64,000 nt of DNA, taken from positions 1 through 64,000 of the forward strand of contig JAEURJ010000018.1 in the NCBI GenBank assembly GCA_016789305.1, read 5' to 3'. The stretch comes from Anaerolineales bacterium (GTDB taxonomy: Bacteria > Chloroflexota > Anaerolineae > Anaerolineales > Villigracilaceae). Below, piece after piece: positions 7,809 through 16,129 of this stretch. The position numbers were made by a program, and so were the translations under genes. Below the pieces are notes generated by a model that ran no database searches, was not told the origin of the DNA, and worked only from the letters and a program-made list of their open reading frames with translations. How positions within the stretch are numbered: the first letter of the stretch is position 1; each line of letters starts with the position of its first letter.

Positions 7809-9203
7809 TTAATCCCCAACCTGCAACTTTTGACCTTCAACCTGCAACATCGTATTCCGATACAACGACCTGCCATACTTATCCGTCAAGTTATACGCGC
7901 AGAACGGAACCAATCTTCCATCAGGGCTGGCGGTGTGGATGTAGCACTCGCGCAGGCGGTCGAGGTCGAGAGTCCACGCGTCTTGAAATGCCATGCCAGA
8001 GACGCAAAAAGTATGTGTGCGCTTGCGCTCGAGAAAGACATCCCACTCGCCGAAACTCGGAGCGCCGATGACGGGCAGTTCCGCTAAAGGCGCAGGCGAT
8101 GACCAATGGGCAGCGACAAATTCTCGGGAGCGTGAAGCGCCTTCCGCGGCGGGGATGGGCTGACAACAGCAGGAATCTTCCTTGTGGCGGGTGAGCGGCT
8201 TGAGCGCACCATCCGCCATCAAAACATAATTCCCGTGGAAGGAACACAGCGCGTTCTCACCGCCAGGCGGACAAAGCGTGCCCGATTGAATCAATCCGCC
8301 TGTTTGCGATTCGATGGATTGAATGACTTCGGGGATGGTAATGCGCATGTCGTCGGTGGGCGTTTCGGGGTAGCGCCCGAAATAACTGACAGGTTGAAAA
8401 TGCACGCCGCGCACCGTGGGCATATTCGCCAGCGCGAGACGAAGGATGTCGCCGATGTTGTCCGTGTTGACATTAGGCACGAGCGTTGGCACCAGCACCA
8501 CACCAATGTTCAACTTGCCGCAGTTCTCAATGACCGCCATTTTCTTTTCGAGCAGTTCACGTCCGCGGATGGTTTTGAAAATCTCATCATGTGTGCCGTC
8601 GAATTGCAGAAAGACCGTTGAAAGTCCTGCCTCTTTGAGCGCGGACAAATATTCAAAATCCCGCGCAATACGCAAGCCATTGGTATTCAATTGAAAAAAG
8701 TTAAAACCATGCGAGCGTCCGATTTTGATGATTTCAGGCAGGTCATTTCGCACGCAAGGCTCACCGCCCGAAAGTTGAATGTTGAACGGTCCGCCTGCCA
8801 GAAGCAGACGTTCATACCATGCGTTGATTTCTTCATGGGTTAAATCAGGCGGTGGATTATTCGCCGCATCCGCAAAACAGACGGGGCAATGCAGGTCACA
8901 GCGTTGAGTCACTTCGAGCAGCACGCAGCAAGATTGCTGTTTATGCTCGGCACACAAACCGCAATCATACGGACATCCGCGCTTGACTTCGGTAAATGGA
9001 TTTTTTGGATAGGTGGGGATTTTTGGTTTGACCCATGAAGTGAACGCGGGCAATCCGCGCCAGATGATGGTTTTGAAATGCCCGTGGTCGGGGCAGTCTT
9101 TTTCGAGATAGACATCCCCGCCGTCGTACATCACCCGCGCGGCAGGGATTCGCGCAAGGCACTCGGGACAAACACTTTCGGTGTGAGAAAGAATTGTATT
9201 CAT
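7809..9203 (-). CDS. Radical SAM protein, TrsS-like
   Basis: The 464-residue protein begins with a CPEC..C zinc-ribbon-like pair, then a CPYDCGLC cluster motif. The radical SAM triad is CDLHCPVC (about residue 102), preceded by the double cysteine of KQQSCCVLLEV, and a later CCC (KEDSCCCQP) stands near residue 345. Known relatives in this gene context include selenoproteins; here all such positions are ordinary codons and I see no in-frame UGA. The role is probably maturation of a partner in the aldehyde-oxidoreductase cluster, but the reaction is unknown. The last 12 residues (LQVEGQKLQVGD) are encoded by a short repeated DNA unit (7817-7848), so the tail is likely not part of the conserved domain. 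Confidence 0.82.
   Translation of the reverse strand: MNTILSHTESVCPECLARIPAARVMYDGGDVYLEKDCPDHGHFKTIIWRGLPAFTSWVKPKIPTYPKNPFTEVKRGCPYDCGLCAEHKQQSCCVLLEVTQRCDLHCPVCFADAANNPPPDLTHEEINAWYERLLLAGGPFNIQLSGGEPCVRNDLPEIIKIGRSHGFNFFQLNTNGLRIARDFEYLSALKEAGLSTVFLQFDGTHDEIFKTIRGRELLEKKMAVIENCGKLNIGVVLVPTLVPNVNTDNIGDILRLALANMPTVRGVHFQPVSYFGRYPETPTDDMRITIPEVIQSIESQTGGLIQSGTLCPPGGENALCSFHGNYVLMADGALKPLTRHKEDSCCCQPIPAAEGASRSREFVAAHWSSPAPLAELPVIGAPSFGEWDVFLERKRTHTFCVSGMAFQDAWTLDLDRLRECYIHTASPDGRLVPFCAYNLTDKYGRSLYRNTMLQVEGQKLQVGD
7817..7848. repeat. Short direct repeat forming the 3' end of the radical SAM gene
   Basis: CAACCTGCAAC occurs at 7817-7827 and 7838-7848, 21 bases apart. On the minus strand it encodes the tail LQVEGQKLQVGD. 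The repeat resembles dispersed low-complexity intergenic elements rather than conserved coding sequence. Confidence 0.5.
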
Positions 9204-9213
9204 AAATTTTCCA

Positions 9214-9274
9214 GTAGGGGCGACCCTTCAAGGTTGATAAGATACGTTGGAATATCCAGGCGGGTCGCCCCTAC
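9214..9274. repeat. Inverted repeat with perfect 13-bp arms
   Basis: GTAGGGGCGACCC (9214-9226) is matched by its exact reverse complement at 9262-9274. The element lies between the radical SAM and C-GCAxxG-C-C genes, and its right arm supplies the stop codon (9271-9273) of the latter. Repeats of this type are widespread in bacterial intergenic DNA. As RNA it would form a strong hairpin. Confidence 0.75.
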
Positions 9275-9717
9275 TCATTTTCCAATCCAGAAAGATCGTA
9301 GCCATTTTCAACCAATAGTTCTTTTACCTTTTGCAAAACGCCATTTACCAAAATGGGACAGCGAATAGATTGGTTTTGACTGTTGTCAGCGAGAATTTCT
9401 TCGCACCTGATTCCACCAAATTGTTCTGTGTATTCCGTTTTGAACCATTTGACCAAATCTTGAATCATGAAATCCAAGCGTGGGTCTTCGGGTTGTTCGG
9501 GTGTGCCTTTGCCTGCGTAGAGTCCCAACAGTGAAGCGCCGCCTGTCAACGCGCCGCACAACTCGCCAGAAAAACCCAATCCGCCAGCCAGTCCATGCAT
9601 GGCGCGGATTAAATCGGGATTGCTTTTGCCCATCATATCCATGCCTTGCAACATCAAAATTTGACTGCAATAAAATCCCTGCTTACGAAGAATAACCAGT
9701 TCGTTGTTATCGTCCAT
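9271..9717 (-). CDS. C-GCAxxG-C-C family protein
   Basis: A 148-residue protein of the C-GCAxxG-C-C family, whose members are small and often carry redox or metal-binding cysteines. Visible are the N-terminal Cys (GFYCSQILMLQGMD), the central LCGALTGGASLLGLYAGKG and the C-terminal pair RCEEIL...IRCPILVNG. The family has no proven biochemical role. Its place between the radical SAM and methyltransferase genes matches the gene order of the D. vulgaris DVU_155x region, which supports a function in the same maturation or electron-transfer system. The stop codon is provided by an inverted repeat, so the original C-terminus may have been slightly different. Confidence 0.82.
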   Translation of the reverse strand: MDDNNELVILRKQGFYCSQILMLQGMDMMGKSNPDLIRAMHGLAGGLGFSGELCGALTGGASLLGLYAGKGTPEQPEDPRLDFMIQDLVKWFKTEYTEQFGGIRCEEILADNSQNQSIRCPILVNGVLQKVKELLVENGYDLSGLENE

Positions 9718-9731
9718 AATAAAATCCTTTC

Positions 9732-9807
9732 AACCACAGATGAAAACAGATAAACACTGATTTTGATAAAAATCATCCATCCTATTCATCTGTGTTTATC
9801 TGTGGTT
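9732..9807. repeat. Inverted repeat, 20-bp arms with two mismatches
   Basis: AACCACAGATGAAAACAGAT (9732-9751) faces its near-complement at 9788-9807, with 18 of 20 positions pairing. It fills the gap between two genes of the cluster, and the right arm encodes the last residues (NHR) and the stop codon of the methyltransferase. The ACCACAGAT-ACAGAT pattern is a common dispersed bacterial repeat. Confidence 0.75.
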
Positions 9808-10482
9808 ATTTTTTCTCGCTACCAAAAAATAATAGCCCAACTTCGCCTTCGCCGCCGCGATATGCAAATCAAATGGGTCAACCTGCGCGGCGGTTGTCAG
9901 CGTGCAAATCGAAAACTCTTTCAACTTCTCCGAGCAGTCTTGCCAGACAGAAATTTGCAGCCCAGCGCGTTCCAGTTTTTCTACAATTTGTGTTTTGGGC
10001 ATTGCCGTGCCAATGCACGTCCCGCGCGGCAGTTGGCGCAAAGCCTCGGCACCGTTCTCGTTGCGTGCATACAAATCACTGACGACAAAATAGCCGCCGT
10101 AATTCAACGTTCGCACACATTCACTTAATGCGGTATCTATTTCAAAAATGCACAGAGTACATTCCGAGAGGATGACATCCATGCTTTCGCTGGCAAATGG
10201 CAGACTCTCGCTCCGCGCGCGCATCCACTCAACCTGTGAGTTGGTCTGCCGTGCCCGAGCAATCAACTCCGCTGAGACATCCACGCCAAAGCCCATCAAT
10301 CCGTATACCGCAATGACGTGACGCAAAGTCGCCCCCGCGCCACAGCCCACATCCAGCACGCGCATACCAGATTGCAAATCGCAATGTGCAAGCGCCTGCT
10401 CCGTAATGGTCAAGCCGCCAGGGCGCATTACCTGCTCAGGGACATTTTGCCAAACAGGATGTTCGTACAGTGGAATCTGCAC
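9796..10482 (-). CDS. Class I SAM-dependent methyltransferase (DVU_1556-like), GTG start
   Basis: The 228-residue protein has a Rossmann methyltransferase fold with motif I VLDVGCGAGATLRHV (about residue 43) and the post-core strand VILSECTLCIFEI (about residue 115). Several unusual cysteines stand close to the active-site region. The start is a GTG at 10482, one base after the stop of the upstream redox gene, with GAGGAT as ribosome binding site. The substrate is unknown. Because it sits inside the aldehyde oxidoreductase cluster it probably modifies a cofactor or protein of that system rather than a general metabolite. Its C-terminal end runs into a dispersed repeat. Confidence 0.82.
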   Translation of the reverse strand: MQIPLYEHPVWQNVPEQVMRPGGLTITEQALAHCDLQSGMRVLDVGCGAGATLRHVIAVYGLMGFGVDVSAELIARARQTNSQVEWMRARSESLPFASESMDVILSECTLCIFEIDTALSECVRTLNYGGYFVVSDLYARNENGAEALRQLPRGTCIGTAMPKTQIVEKLERAGLQISVWQDCSEKLKEFSICTLTTAAQVDPFDLHIAAAKAKLGYYFLVARKNNHR

Positions 10483-10483
10483 G

Positions 10484-10696
10484 CTATTTATCCTCTAAAG
10501 CCTTTTCAACTTCAGCCATTTTGCCAAGCGCGAGTTCTTCGGGAATGAGGACAAGTCCGCAGTTGGGGCATTTCAGCAAGTCCACAGGAAAGGAGTTGCC
10601 GAGATAGGAAACGTCCACTTTGCTCAGTTGCAGAGGGATGTTGCAATCGGCACACACCCAACCTTCGTATTTCGCAGGGTCGAAGTATTCGCTCAT
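10484..10696 (-). CDS. Small CxxC/CxxC redox or zinc-ribbon protein (DVU_1557-like)
   Basis: A 70-residue protein with two CxxC pairs, CADCN (about residue 15) and CPNCG (about residue 43), the spacing of a zinc ribbon or rubredoxin-like metal site. It overlaps the upstream oxidoreductase gene by four bases (ATGA) and is followed after one base by the methyltransferase, so it is translationally embedded in the cluster. It may act as a small electron carrier between the FAD/dicluster protein and another partner. That is inference from context, since a structural zinc site would look the same. Confidence 0.8.
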   Translation of the reverse strand: MSEYFDPAKYEGWVCADCNIPLQLSKVDVSYLGNSFPVDLLKCPNCGLVLIPEELALGKMAEVEKALEDK

Positions 10697-13059
10697 TTCG
10701 GCGCTCCGATACCTACTTCCATGCGGTGACTGTACGCCTTGTAAATGAGGAAGGAACCATCATCATTCTTGGTGTACTCGACCCAATAGGTCACGCTGTT
10801 CGGTTTGAAATATGCCAGATAGTGTTTCGTGGAATTATTCAACATGCGTTTGCCAGTCCGCTCGGCGTATTCGATTACTTTTTGCATGTCTTCCACCAAA
10901 ATCAAACGGTCTTCTACCTGCTTTTGCACATCCTCTGGCAATACCAAGCGGATGGATTCGAATGCTCCTGAGTCGGGCATGGTTTCACTCCATAAATCTC
11001 TAAGTAGTTTTTCTTTCAATCTCGCGCGGTTCTCGTGACGTTGGGAGAATCCCACTGCTGGAGCCGCTGCCAAATCTGATTTTTCTTCGCCAAAAATGTA
11101 ATCAAAGATGTGTAACGTCCGCTTGCCTTTGCGGGCGAAGAAGTCACGGCACATCGCGCAGTAGGTGACATAATCCAGCGGGCTTTCGTTGATACGCTGT
11201 TGCACCATCTTTTCGGCGACGGGTCGATTCGCCAGCCACATCACACCGCCAAAGGAACAGCATTCCGTTTTTTCGCGACTGAGTGGCAGTTCTTGAATCT
11301 CTCCGCCCATCTTGGTGATGATTTCCCGTATCGAATCGTGGATATGACTCTCGCGGCGTGTGGAGCATGGGTCGTGAATGGTGATCGGTGCGGGAAATTC
11401 ACGTTTCTTGAATTTTCCATGCTCATTCATCACATCCCAAAAGGAAACGATTTCCACATCGGGATAATGTTTCTGGAACATCTGATAGCAACTTGAGCAG
11501 GAGAGGATCACTTTCGGTTTGCCAAGTTTTTCGTACTCAGCGTAGAACTCATTTTGAGATTGCGCAAATAGATCCTTGCGGGCAGCCCAGTCAGCGGGTG
11601 CGCCGCAGCAACGCAGCATCAAGCCGACGTTGTTGTCAAAATTCTCGCGCAGAAAGGCGTAGGATTTTTCAACATACTCAGGCGTGGAACCGCTCAACTG
11701 ACAGCCGGGGAAAAAGACATAGGAAGCCGAATCAAGCCCAGGCGCGGAATGAGCGAGCGCGAACTTTTCTCCGTTGCTGAATGCCATATCCCGCAGCGCA
11801 AAATCGTGCGCCGATGGCGGCATCCGCTTTTGGTCAACCATCGTCACACGCGCTTCGTGACAGACCTCGCCCATGTTCACATCAGTGGGGCAGACCTCGG
11901 CACACAGTCCGCACAAGGCGCAGGTGTTGATGAATTGATTGGAGTGGCGCGTGCCCATTACGATGGCGAGGTTGTTGTAGGTCTCGCGGATATATTTTTT
12001 GGGATAGCCCTTGTAGTGGTCGAGGTACGGGCAGACCTTCACGCATTCGAGACATTCGCATTGAATGCAGCGCGCCGCTTCGGTCTCTGCTACTTCGATG
12101 TTGTAGCGCGTGGACAAGTCCGTTTCGATGAGCGGCGCTTGCGAAGTGGTTGTGGATGTGTTGGTGTAAAGTTTGGTTTCGTACGAACCTTCGTTCACGC
12201 GTGAAGCGGTGAGCGAAACTTTTTGCAGGAAGCGGTCAATCGATACTGCGGCGCGGCGTCCATCGGAGATGGAAAGAATCGCGGAGTGTTTGAGTTCGCG
12301 GTTGGGGTATAGCGTTGAAACACGCAGCACATCACCGCCCGCAAAAACTTTTTCGTTGCTAGTCTGAAACGTCAGTGGGTCAATTGCAATTTGTCCATTA
12401 TCGTTCATCTGCAAATCGGGGATTTCACTCGAATGAGGTCCAACACCCAAAAAGATGGCATCGAACTCCTGACTGAGTTTCCCCAAAAATGTGCCATGTC
12501 CATTCGCGCCAGAACCACCCACAGACATGTTGAGCCGCACTTCGATTTCCAACTCTTCGATGATTTTCAAATCGTTGATGAGCACATCGCGCGGAAGCAA
12601 ATCTGGCGGAGACTTCCACAACCCACCGCCGAGTCTATCGCCCGCTTCAAAGATGACGACGCCCCAGCCTTTGCGCGCCAGATCATGTGCGACGGTGAGT
12701 CCGCTTATTCCCCCACCGATAACTGCTACTGTTTTCGATTTGCGAGGCAACTGTTTGACAGTTTCTTCGCTTGAACTTCCAAATTCCAAGCACGCGCGTT
12801 CAAGCGCAGCGATTTCAATGGAACCGCCAAGATCTTTGCGAAGACAAACAGCTTTGCATGGCTGATCACAAATGCGGCTGATAATTCCTGGGAATGGGAC
12901 TGCTTTGCGATACAACTTTAGCGCAGCAACAACATCCCCTTTGGCAATTTCTGCCGCAATTCCGCGCACATCAACATGCGCTGGACATATTGCCGCACAC
13001 GCGGGAGCCTGCTCCTGGATACATCGATTTTCCTGTTCACGTAGTTGTTTTTGATCCAT
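10693..13059 (-). CDS. FAD/NAD(P)-binding and dicluster iron-sulfur oxidoreductase fused to CCG domains (DVU_1558-like)
   Basis: A 788-residue electron-transfer protein with several modules. The N-terminus has a GltD-like cysteine cluster (ACAAICPAHVDVRG, about residue 20). Next comes an FAD Rossmann fold (VAVIGGGISGLTVAHDLA, about residue 112) and an NAD(P)-type second half. Two [4Fe-4S] motifs follow (CIQCECLECVKVCPY and CALCGLCAEVCPTD, about residues 335-395). The C-terminal half has the paired CCG motifs of heterodisulfide-reductase HdrB-like subunits (FFPGCQLSG, CCGAPADW, CSSCYQMF, ECCSFGGVMW). It is a plausible electron acceptor for the aldehyde oxidoreductase, passing electrons to NAD(P), ferredoxin or a disulfide. 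Confidence 0.88.
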   Translation of the reverse strand: MDQKQLREQENRCIQEQAPACAAICPAHVDVRGIAAEIAKGDVVAALKLYRKAVPFPGIISRICDQPCKAVCLRKDLGGSIEIAALERACLEFGSSSEETVKQLPRKSKTVAVIGGGISGLTVAHDLARKGWGVVIFEAGDRLGGGLWKSPPDLLPRDVLINDLKIIEELEIEVRLNMSVGGSGANGHGTFLGKLSQEFDAIFLGVGPHSSEIPDLQMNDNGQIAIDPLTFQTSNEKVFAGGDVLRVSTLYPNRELKHSAILSISDGRRAAVSIDRFLQKVSLTASRVNEGSYETKLYTNTSTTTSQAPLIETDLSTRYNIEVAETEAARCIQCECLECVKVCPYLDHYKGYPKKYIRETYNNLAIVMGTRHSNQFINTCALCGLCAEVCPTDVNMGEVCHEARVTMVDQKRMPPSAHDFALRDMAFSNGEKFALAHSAPGLDSASYVFFPGCQLSGSTPEYVEKSYAFLRENFDNNVGLMLRCCGAPADWAARKDLFAQSQNEFYAEYEKLGKPKVILSCSSCYQMFQKHYPDVEIVSFWDVMNEHGKFKKREFPAPITIHDPCSTRRESHIHDSIREIITKMGGEIQELPLSREKTECCSFGGVMWLANRPVAEKMVQQRINESPLDYVTYCAMCRDFFARKGKRTLHIFDYIFGEEKSDLAAAPAVGFSQRHENRARLKEKLLRDLWSETMPDSGAFESIRLVLPEDVQKQVEDRLILVEDMQKVIEYAERTGKRMLNNSTKHYLAYFKPNSVTYWVEYTKNDDGSFLIYKAYSHRMEVGIGAPK

Positions 13060-13090
13060 GAATAAAGGTCCGGTGTCTACCGCAAAGAGC

Positions 13091-13143
13091 GCGAAGGCCG
13101 CAAAGAAGAACTTATAAATCCTGGCATTCTTTGCGCTCTTCGC
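13091..13143. repeat. Inverted repeat, 17-bp arms with two mismatches
   Basis: GCGAAGGCCGCAAAGAA (13091-13107) faces its near-complement at 13127-13143. It lies between the mop and FAD/dicluster genes. The CGCAAAG-GCGAAG pattern is that of a frequent dispersed intergenic repeat. It is the third inverted-repeat type within this one gene cluster. Confidence 0.7.
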
Positions 13144-13168
13144 AGTTCATTAATTTGACGGAAAAAGC

Positions 13169-13194
13169 GGGAGTGCCCGCAGGCGAGCACTCCC
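13169..13194 (-). terminator. Terminator-like hairpin behind the mop gene
   Basis: GGGAGTGC (13169-13176) pairs perfectly with GCACTCCC (13187-13194). On the minus strand the stem is followed by GCTTTTTCC, and on the plus strand by ATTTTTGG. It stands 14 bases after the mop stop codon, before the rest of the cluster, so it could lower expression of the downstream genes relative to mop. Confidence 0.7.
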
Positions 13195-13207
13195 ATTTTT
13201 GGAATAT

Positions 13208-15937
13208 TTATGCAGGCTGCATTTCCTTCAGCCCAGCCAATACCTTTTCAGGTCGGGCGGGCAGTTGGCGAATGCGTACGCCAGTCGCATTGTAAATCGC
13301 GTTGACAACGGCAACGTGCGGAGAAGTCAACGGGAGTTCGCCAACACCAGCAGCTCCGAACGGACCATTATTGCGGGCATTCTCAAAATAGTGGATATCG
13401 AATTTATCGGGAATATCCTTTGCAAACGGGATGCCAGCGCCGAGCATGGTGCTGTGCTTCTCAATATCTTCAAAATCTTCGGAGAGCGCCAAACCAATAC
13501 CCTGGGCAACACCGCCGTAGATCTGGCCATCAACAACGAGCTTGTTGTTGATCTTGCCAATATCGGCCATTACGGTGAAGCCTTCAACGGTTGTCTTGCC
13601 GGTCTTGGTATTGACGTTTACTTCAGCCAGGAATGCGCCATACATATAGATCGCAAATGGATTACCCTGACCGTTCGCATCGCAGTTGGAGTTCATGGAT
13701 GCAGCCCACTTGCCGTGATATCTGAGCGGCAGATTCTCCTTAACCATCTCATCGTAAGTTCGGAATTTGCCATTTGGTTTTGTCATGGCAGCAACAAGTT
13801 GTTCACAGCCATTCTTAATGGCATTACCGGTCATCACCTGACTGCGGCTGCCACCTGAAGGTCCGCTGTTGGGAGCCATGGCCGTATCGTTCATCACGAG
13901 TTTGATTTGATCAGGTTTGATTCCCAAGACACGCAGACCCTCGTGGGCTGTACCAAGTGTGCCCATATCTGCTCCCTGACCATGATCCTGCCAGGTGTTG
14001 TAAATGGTCACGCCTTCTTTGGTCAGTTCCACATCTGCTTCCGAACCATCAACCCCATCGAGTCCGCAGCCGTAAATACCAATCGTGATACCGACACCTT
14101 TCTTGTTCTCAGGAGTCGATTCTTTGGCGGCCTTCTTCTTGGCTTCCTTATAGATCGGGCGTAGTTTTTCCAGCATTTCAGGCAGCGAATAGACTTCGGG
14201 ATCCTGCCCTGTCGGGGTGGTTGAGCCGGGGCGGTATGCATTGATGTAACGGAATTCCAACGGATCCATGCCGATCTTTTCAGCCAATTCATCCACCAAG
14301 CTTTCAGAGGCGAGGAAGGATTGAGGCGAACCATACGCTCGGAAAGCTGAACCCCAAACATGGTTGGTGGCAACTGTGCGTCCGCGCCCACGAATGCTGG
14401 GGATGTTGTAACCAGCTCCAATGTATTGTGCACCGCGCAGAGTCAATAGATCGCCGAATTCTGAATATGGACCATGGTCAACGACGTAATCATGTTCCAT
14501 CGCCAGGATCTTGCCATCTTTATCGGCCGCCATCTTGATATCCAGGAAGAACGGCGAGCGCTTGCCCGTGTACTGCATATATTGTTGATAATCATATTCC
14601 AGATAGACCGGGCGTTCGGTGGCCATACAGGCAACGCCAAGCAGGGCTTCCATGGTGGGGCTGAATTTATAGCCGAACGTGCCACCGGCAGGATTCTGAA
14701 CAAGCCTCAATTTCGCAGGGTCGATGCCAAGTCCTGGTGCGATCATTGCGTGATGCAAATATAAGCCGATTGATTTGGAGTGGATGGTCAGGCGTTCTTC
14801 TTCATCAAAGTAGGCAAAGCCCATGTCTGACTCAATGGTCAAATGGGGCTGTCGTTGTAGATAGAAGCTGTCGCTGACTACATACGGAGCTGAATCCATG
14901 ATGGGTTTGGTTTCAGGACCCTTGACCACTTTCTGTTCGAAGTAAATATTGGGCGTACCCGGGTGAATTTCGATGGCATCATCTGCCATGGCAGCCGGGG
15001 CGCTCATATAAGCGGGAAGTTCTTCCAATTCAACTTTGACTTTTTCGGCAGCGGCTTTGGCCTGCTCGATCGTGTCAGCGCAGACGATCGCAATGGCATC
15101 ACCATATTGGAAGACTTTGGTGTCACAAAGAATTGGACGATCCCATCCATCACCTTTATTGGTGGGGAAAGTGATCAAGCCGGTAATGCGATTCTTTCCT
15201 TTGACATCCTTATGGGTAATTACTTTGAACACGCCGGGCATTCTTTCGGCTTCAGAGGTGTCAATCGACAGGATATTGGCGTGAGAGACCTTGGCCTGTA
15301 CCAATGCCATTTGGAGCGTGTTCTTCGGCATCTTTAAGCCGAGGTCCTGACCAAAATCGAGAGTACCGGTAACTTTTCCAACCGCGGTCGGACGAGGATA
15401 TTTTCCACCCCAGATTTTTCCATCTGCGGGAAGTTTATATTCCAAATCTTTGAGCTTCATCTCACCGCGCATAACTTTAGCAGCTTCCATAATGCCATCG
15501 ACAATTGGCTTGTAACCAGTGCAGCGGCAGGCATTATGATGCTTGGTCAGCCAGGAGCGGACATCTTCACGGGTAGGGTTGGGATTTCCATCCAAAAGTG
15601 CTTTGGCGGAGACAACCATGCCTGGAGTACAAAAACCGCATTGTGCTGCGCCATACACCGCAAACGCCACCTGAATTGGGTGCATCTTCTCTGGCGTGCC
15701 GATACCCTCAACAGTGGTAATGGAAGCCCCATCTGGAATGCGACTCATCTTTGTGACACAAGCCAGGGTGAGCTTGCCATCCACGATAACCGAGCAGGCT
15801 CCGCAATGGCCATCGTTACATGAAACCTTTGTGCCAGTCAAAAGCAACTGCTTGCGCAAAACATCGGCCAGACTGGTTTCCTGGTCAACGATCAACGACT
15901 TGCTGACCCCATTAATAACGAGCGGTTTTCTTAGCAT
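13208..15937 (-). CDS. mop: Molybdenum-containing aldehyde oxidoreductase (xanthine oxidase family)
   Basis: A 909-residue single-chain enzyme oxidising aldehydes to carboxylates. Two [2Fe-2S] domains come first: cysteines at 40, 45, 48 and 60 (plant-ferredoxin type) and at 100, 103, 137 and 139. These are the same residue numbers I recall for D. gigas MOP, which supports the start at 15937 (GGAGG upstream) rather than the longer frame from 16057. The molybdopterin domains follow, with WGSAFRAYGSPQSFLASESL, GVAQGIGLALSEDFED and the catalytic glutamate in GVGELPLTSP (Glu867). No FAD domain is present, as in the D. gigas type, so electrons must go to a separate protein, probably the product of 10693-13059. 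It is first in the cluster. Confidence 0.93.
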   Translation of the reverse strand: MLRKPLVINGVSKSLIVDQETSLADVLRKQLLLTGTKVSCNDGHCGACSVIVDGKLTLACVTKMSRIPDGASITTVEGIGTPEKMHPIQVAFAVYGAAQCGFCTPGMVVSAKALLDGNPNPTREDVRSWLTKHHNACRCTGYKPIVDGIMEAAKVMRGEMKLKDLEYKLPADGKIWGGKYPRPTAVGKVTGTLDFGQDLGLKMPKNTLQMALVQAKVSHANILSIDTSEAERMPGVFKVITHKDVKGKNRITGLITFPTNKGDGWDRPILCDTKVFQYGDAIAIVCADTIEQAKAAAEKVKVELEELPAYMSAPAAMADDAIEIHPGTPNIYFEQKVVKGPETKPIMDSAPYVVSDSFYLQRQPHLTIESDMGFAYFDEEERLTIHSKSIGLYLHHAMIAPGLGIDPAKLRLVQNPAGGTFGYKFSPTMEALLGVACMATERPVYLEYDYQQYMQYTGKRSPFFLDIKMAADKDGKILAMEHDYVVDHGPYSEFGDLLTLRGAQYIGAGYNIPSIRGRGRTVATNHVWGSAFRAYGSPQSFLASESLVDELAEKIGMDPLEFRYINAYRPGSTTPTGQDPEVYSLPEMLEKLRPIYKEAKKKAAKESTPENKKGVGITIGIYGCGLDGVDGSEADVELTKEGVTIYNTWQDHGQGADMGTLGTAHEGLRVLGIKPDQIKLVMNDTAMAPNSGPSGGSRSQVMTGNAIKNGCEQLVAAMTKPNGKFRTYDEMVKENLPLRYHGKWAASMNSNCDANGQGNPFAIYMYGAFLAEVNVNTKTGKTTVEGFTVMADIGKINNKLVVDGQIYGGVAQGIGLALSEDFEDIEKHSTMLGAGIPFAKDIPDKFDIHYFENARNNGPFGAAGVGELPLTSPHVAVVNAIYNATGVRIRQLPARPEKVLAGLKEMQPA

Positions 15938-16038
15938 AGTGCCTCCAATTTCCTTTCTGGTTTGGGTTATGAAGTTTGAATGAATAGATCGTGAAATGCA
16001 CTCATACACACCATTACTGGCGTGCATCCTATAAAAAA

Positions 16039-16067
16039 ATCGTAGCATGCGATTCACATTGTTGCAA
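16039..16067 (-). promoter_or_regulatory. Probable promoter of the aldehyde oxidoreductase cluster
   Basis: TTGCAA (16062-16067) and TACGAT (16039-16044) on the minus strand are 17 bases apart. The resulting leader is about 95 bases and contains a small hairpin (GTGCAT at 16022-16027 with ATGCAC at 15996-16001). I see no convincing molybdenum-cofactor riboswitch. Confidence 0.5.
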
Positions 16068-16080
16068 TTGTTTTATTACA

Positions 16081-16129
16081 AACGTCACACCAAATCATGA
16101 CGTCAACATGACGTTATTCCTTGTATACT
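16081..16129 (+). promoter_or_regulatory. padR promoter with TGACGT operator elements
   Basis: A TATACT -10 element lies at 16124-16129. In front of it stand ACGTCA (16082-16087), the perfect 8-bp palindrome TGACGTCA (16098-16105) and TGACGT (16109-16114). These are likely binding sites for the adjacent PadR protein, placed between the two divergent promoters. Confidence 0.5.

Noticed and set aside
7809..9203. Selenocysteine (in-frame UGA) in the radical SAM gene
   Set aside because: The frame is open from 9203 to 7809 without an internal stop, so no recoding is needed.
15938..16040. Possible molybdenum-cofactor riboswitch in the mop leader
   Set aside because: The leader is only about 95 bases and shows one small hairpin; the longer multi-stem structure expected for that riboswitch is not there.
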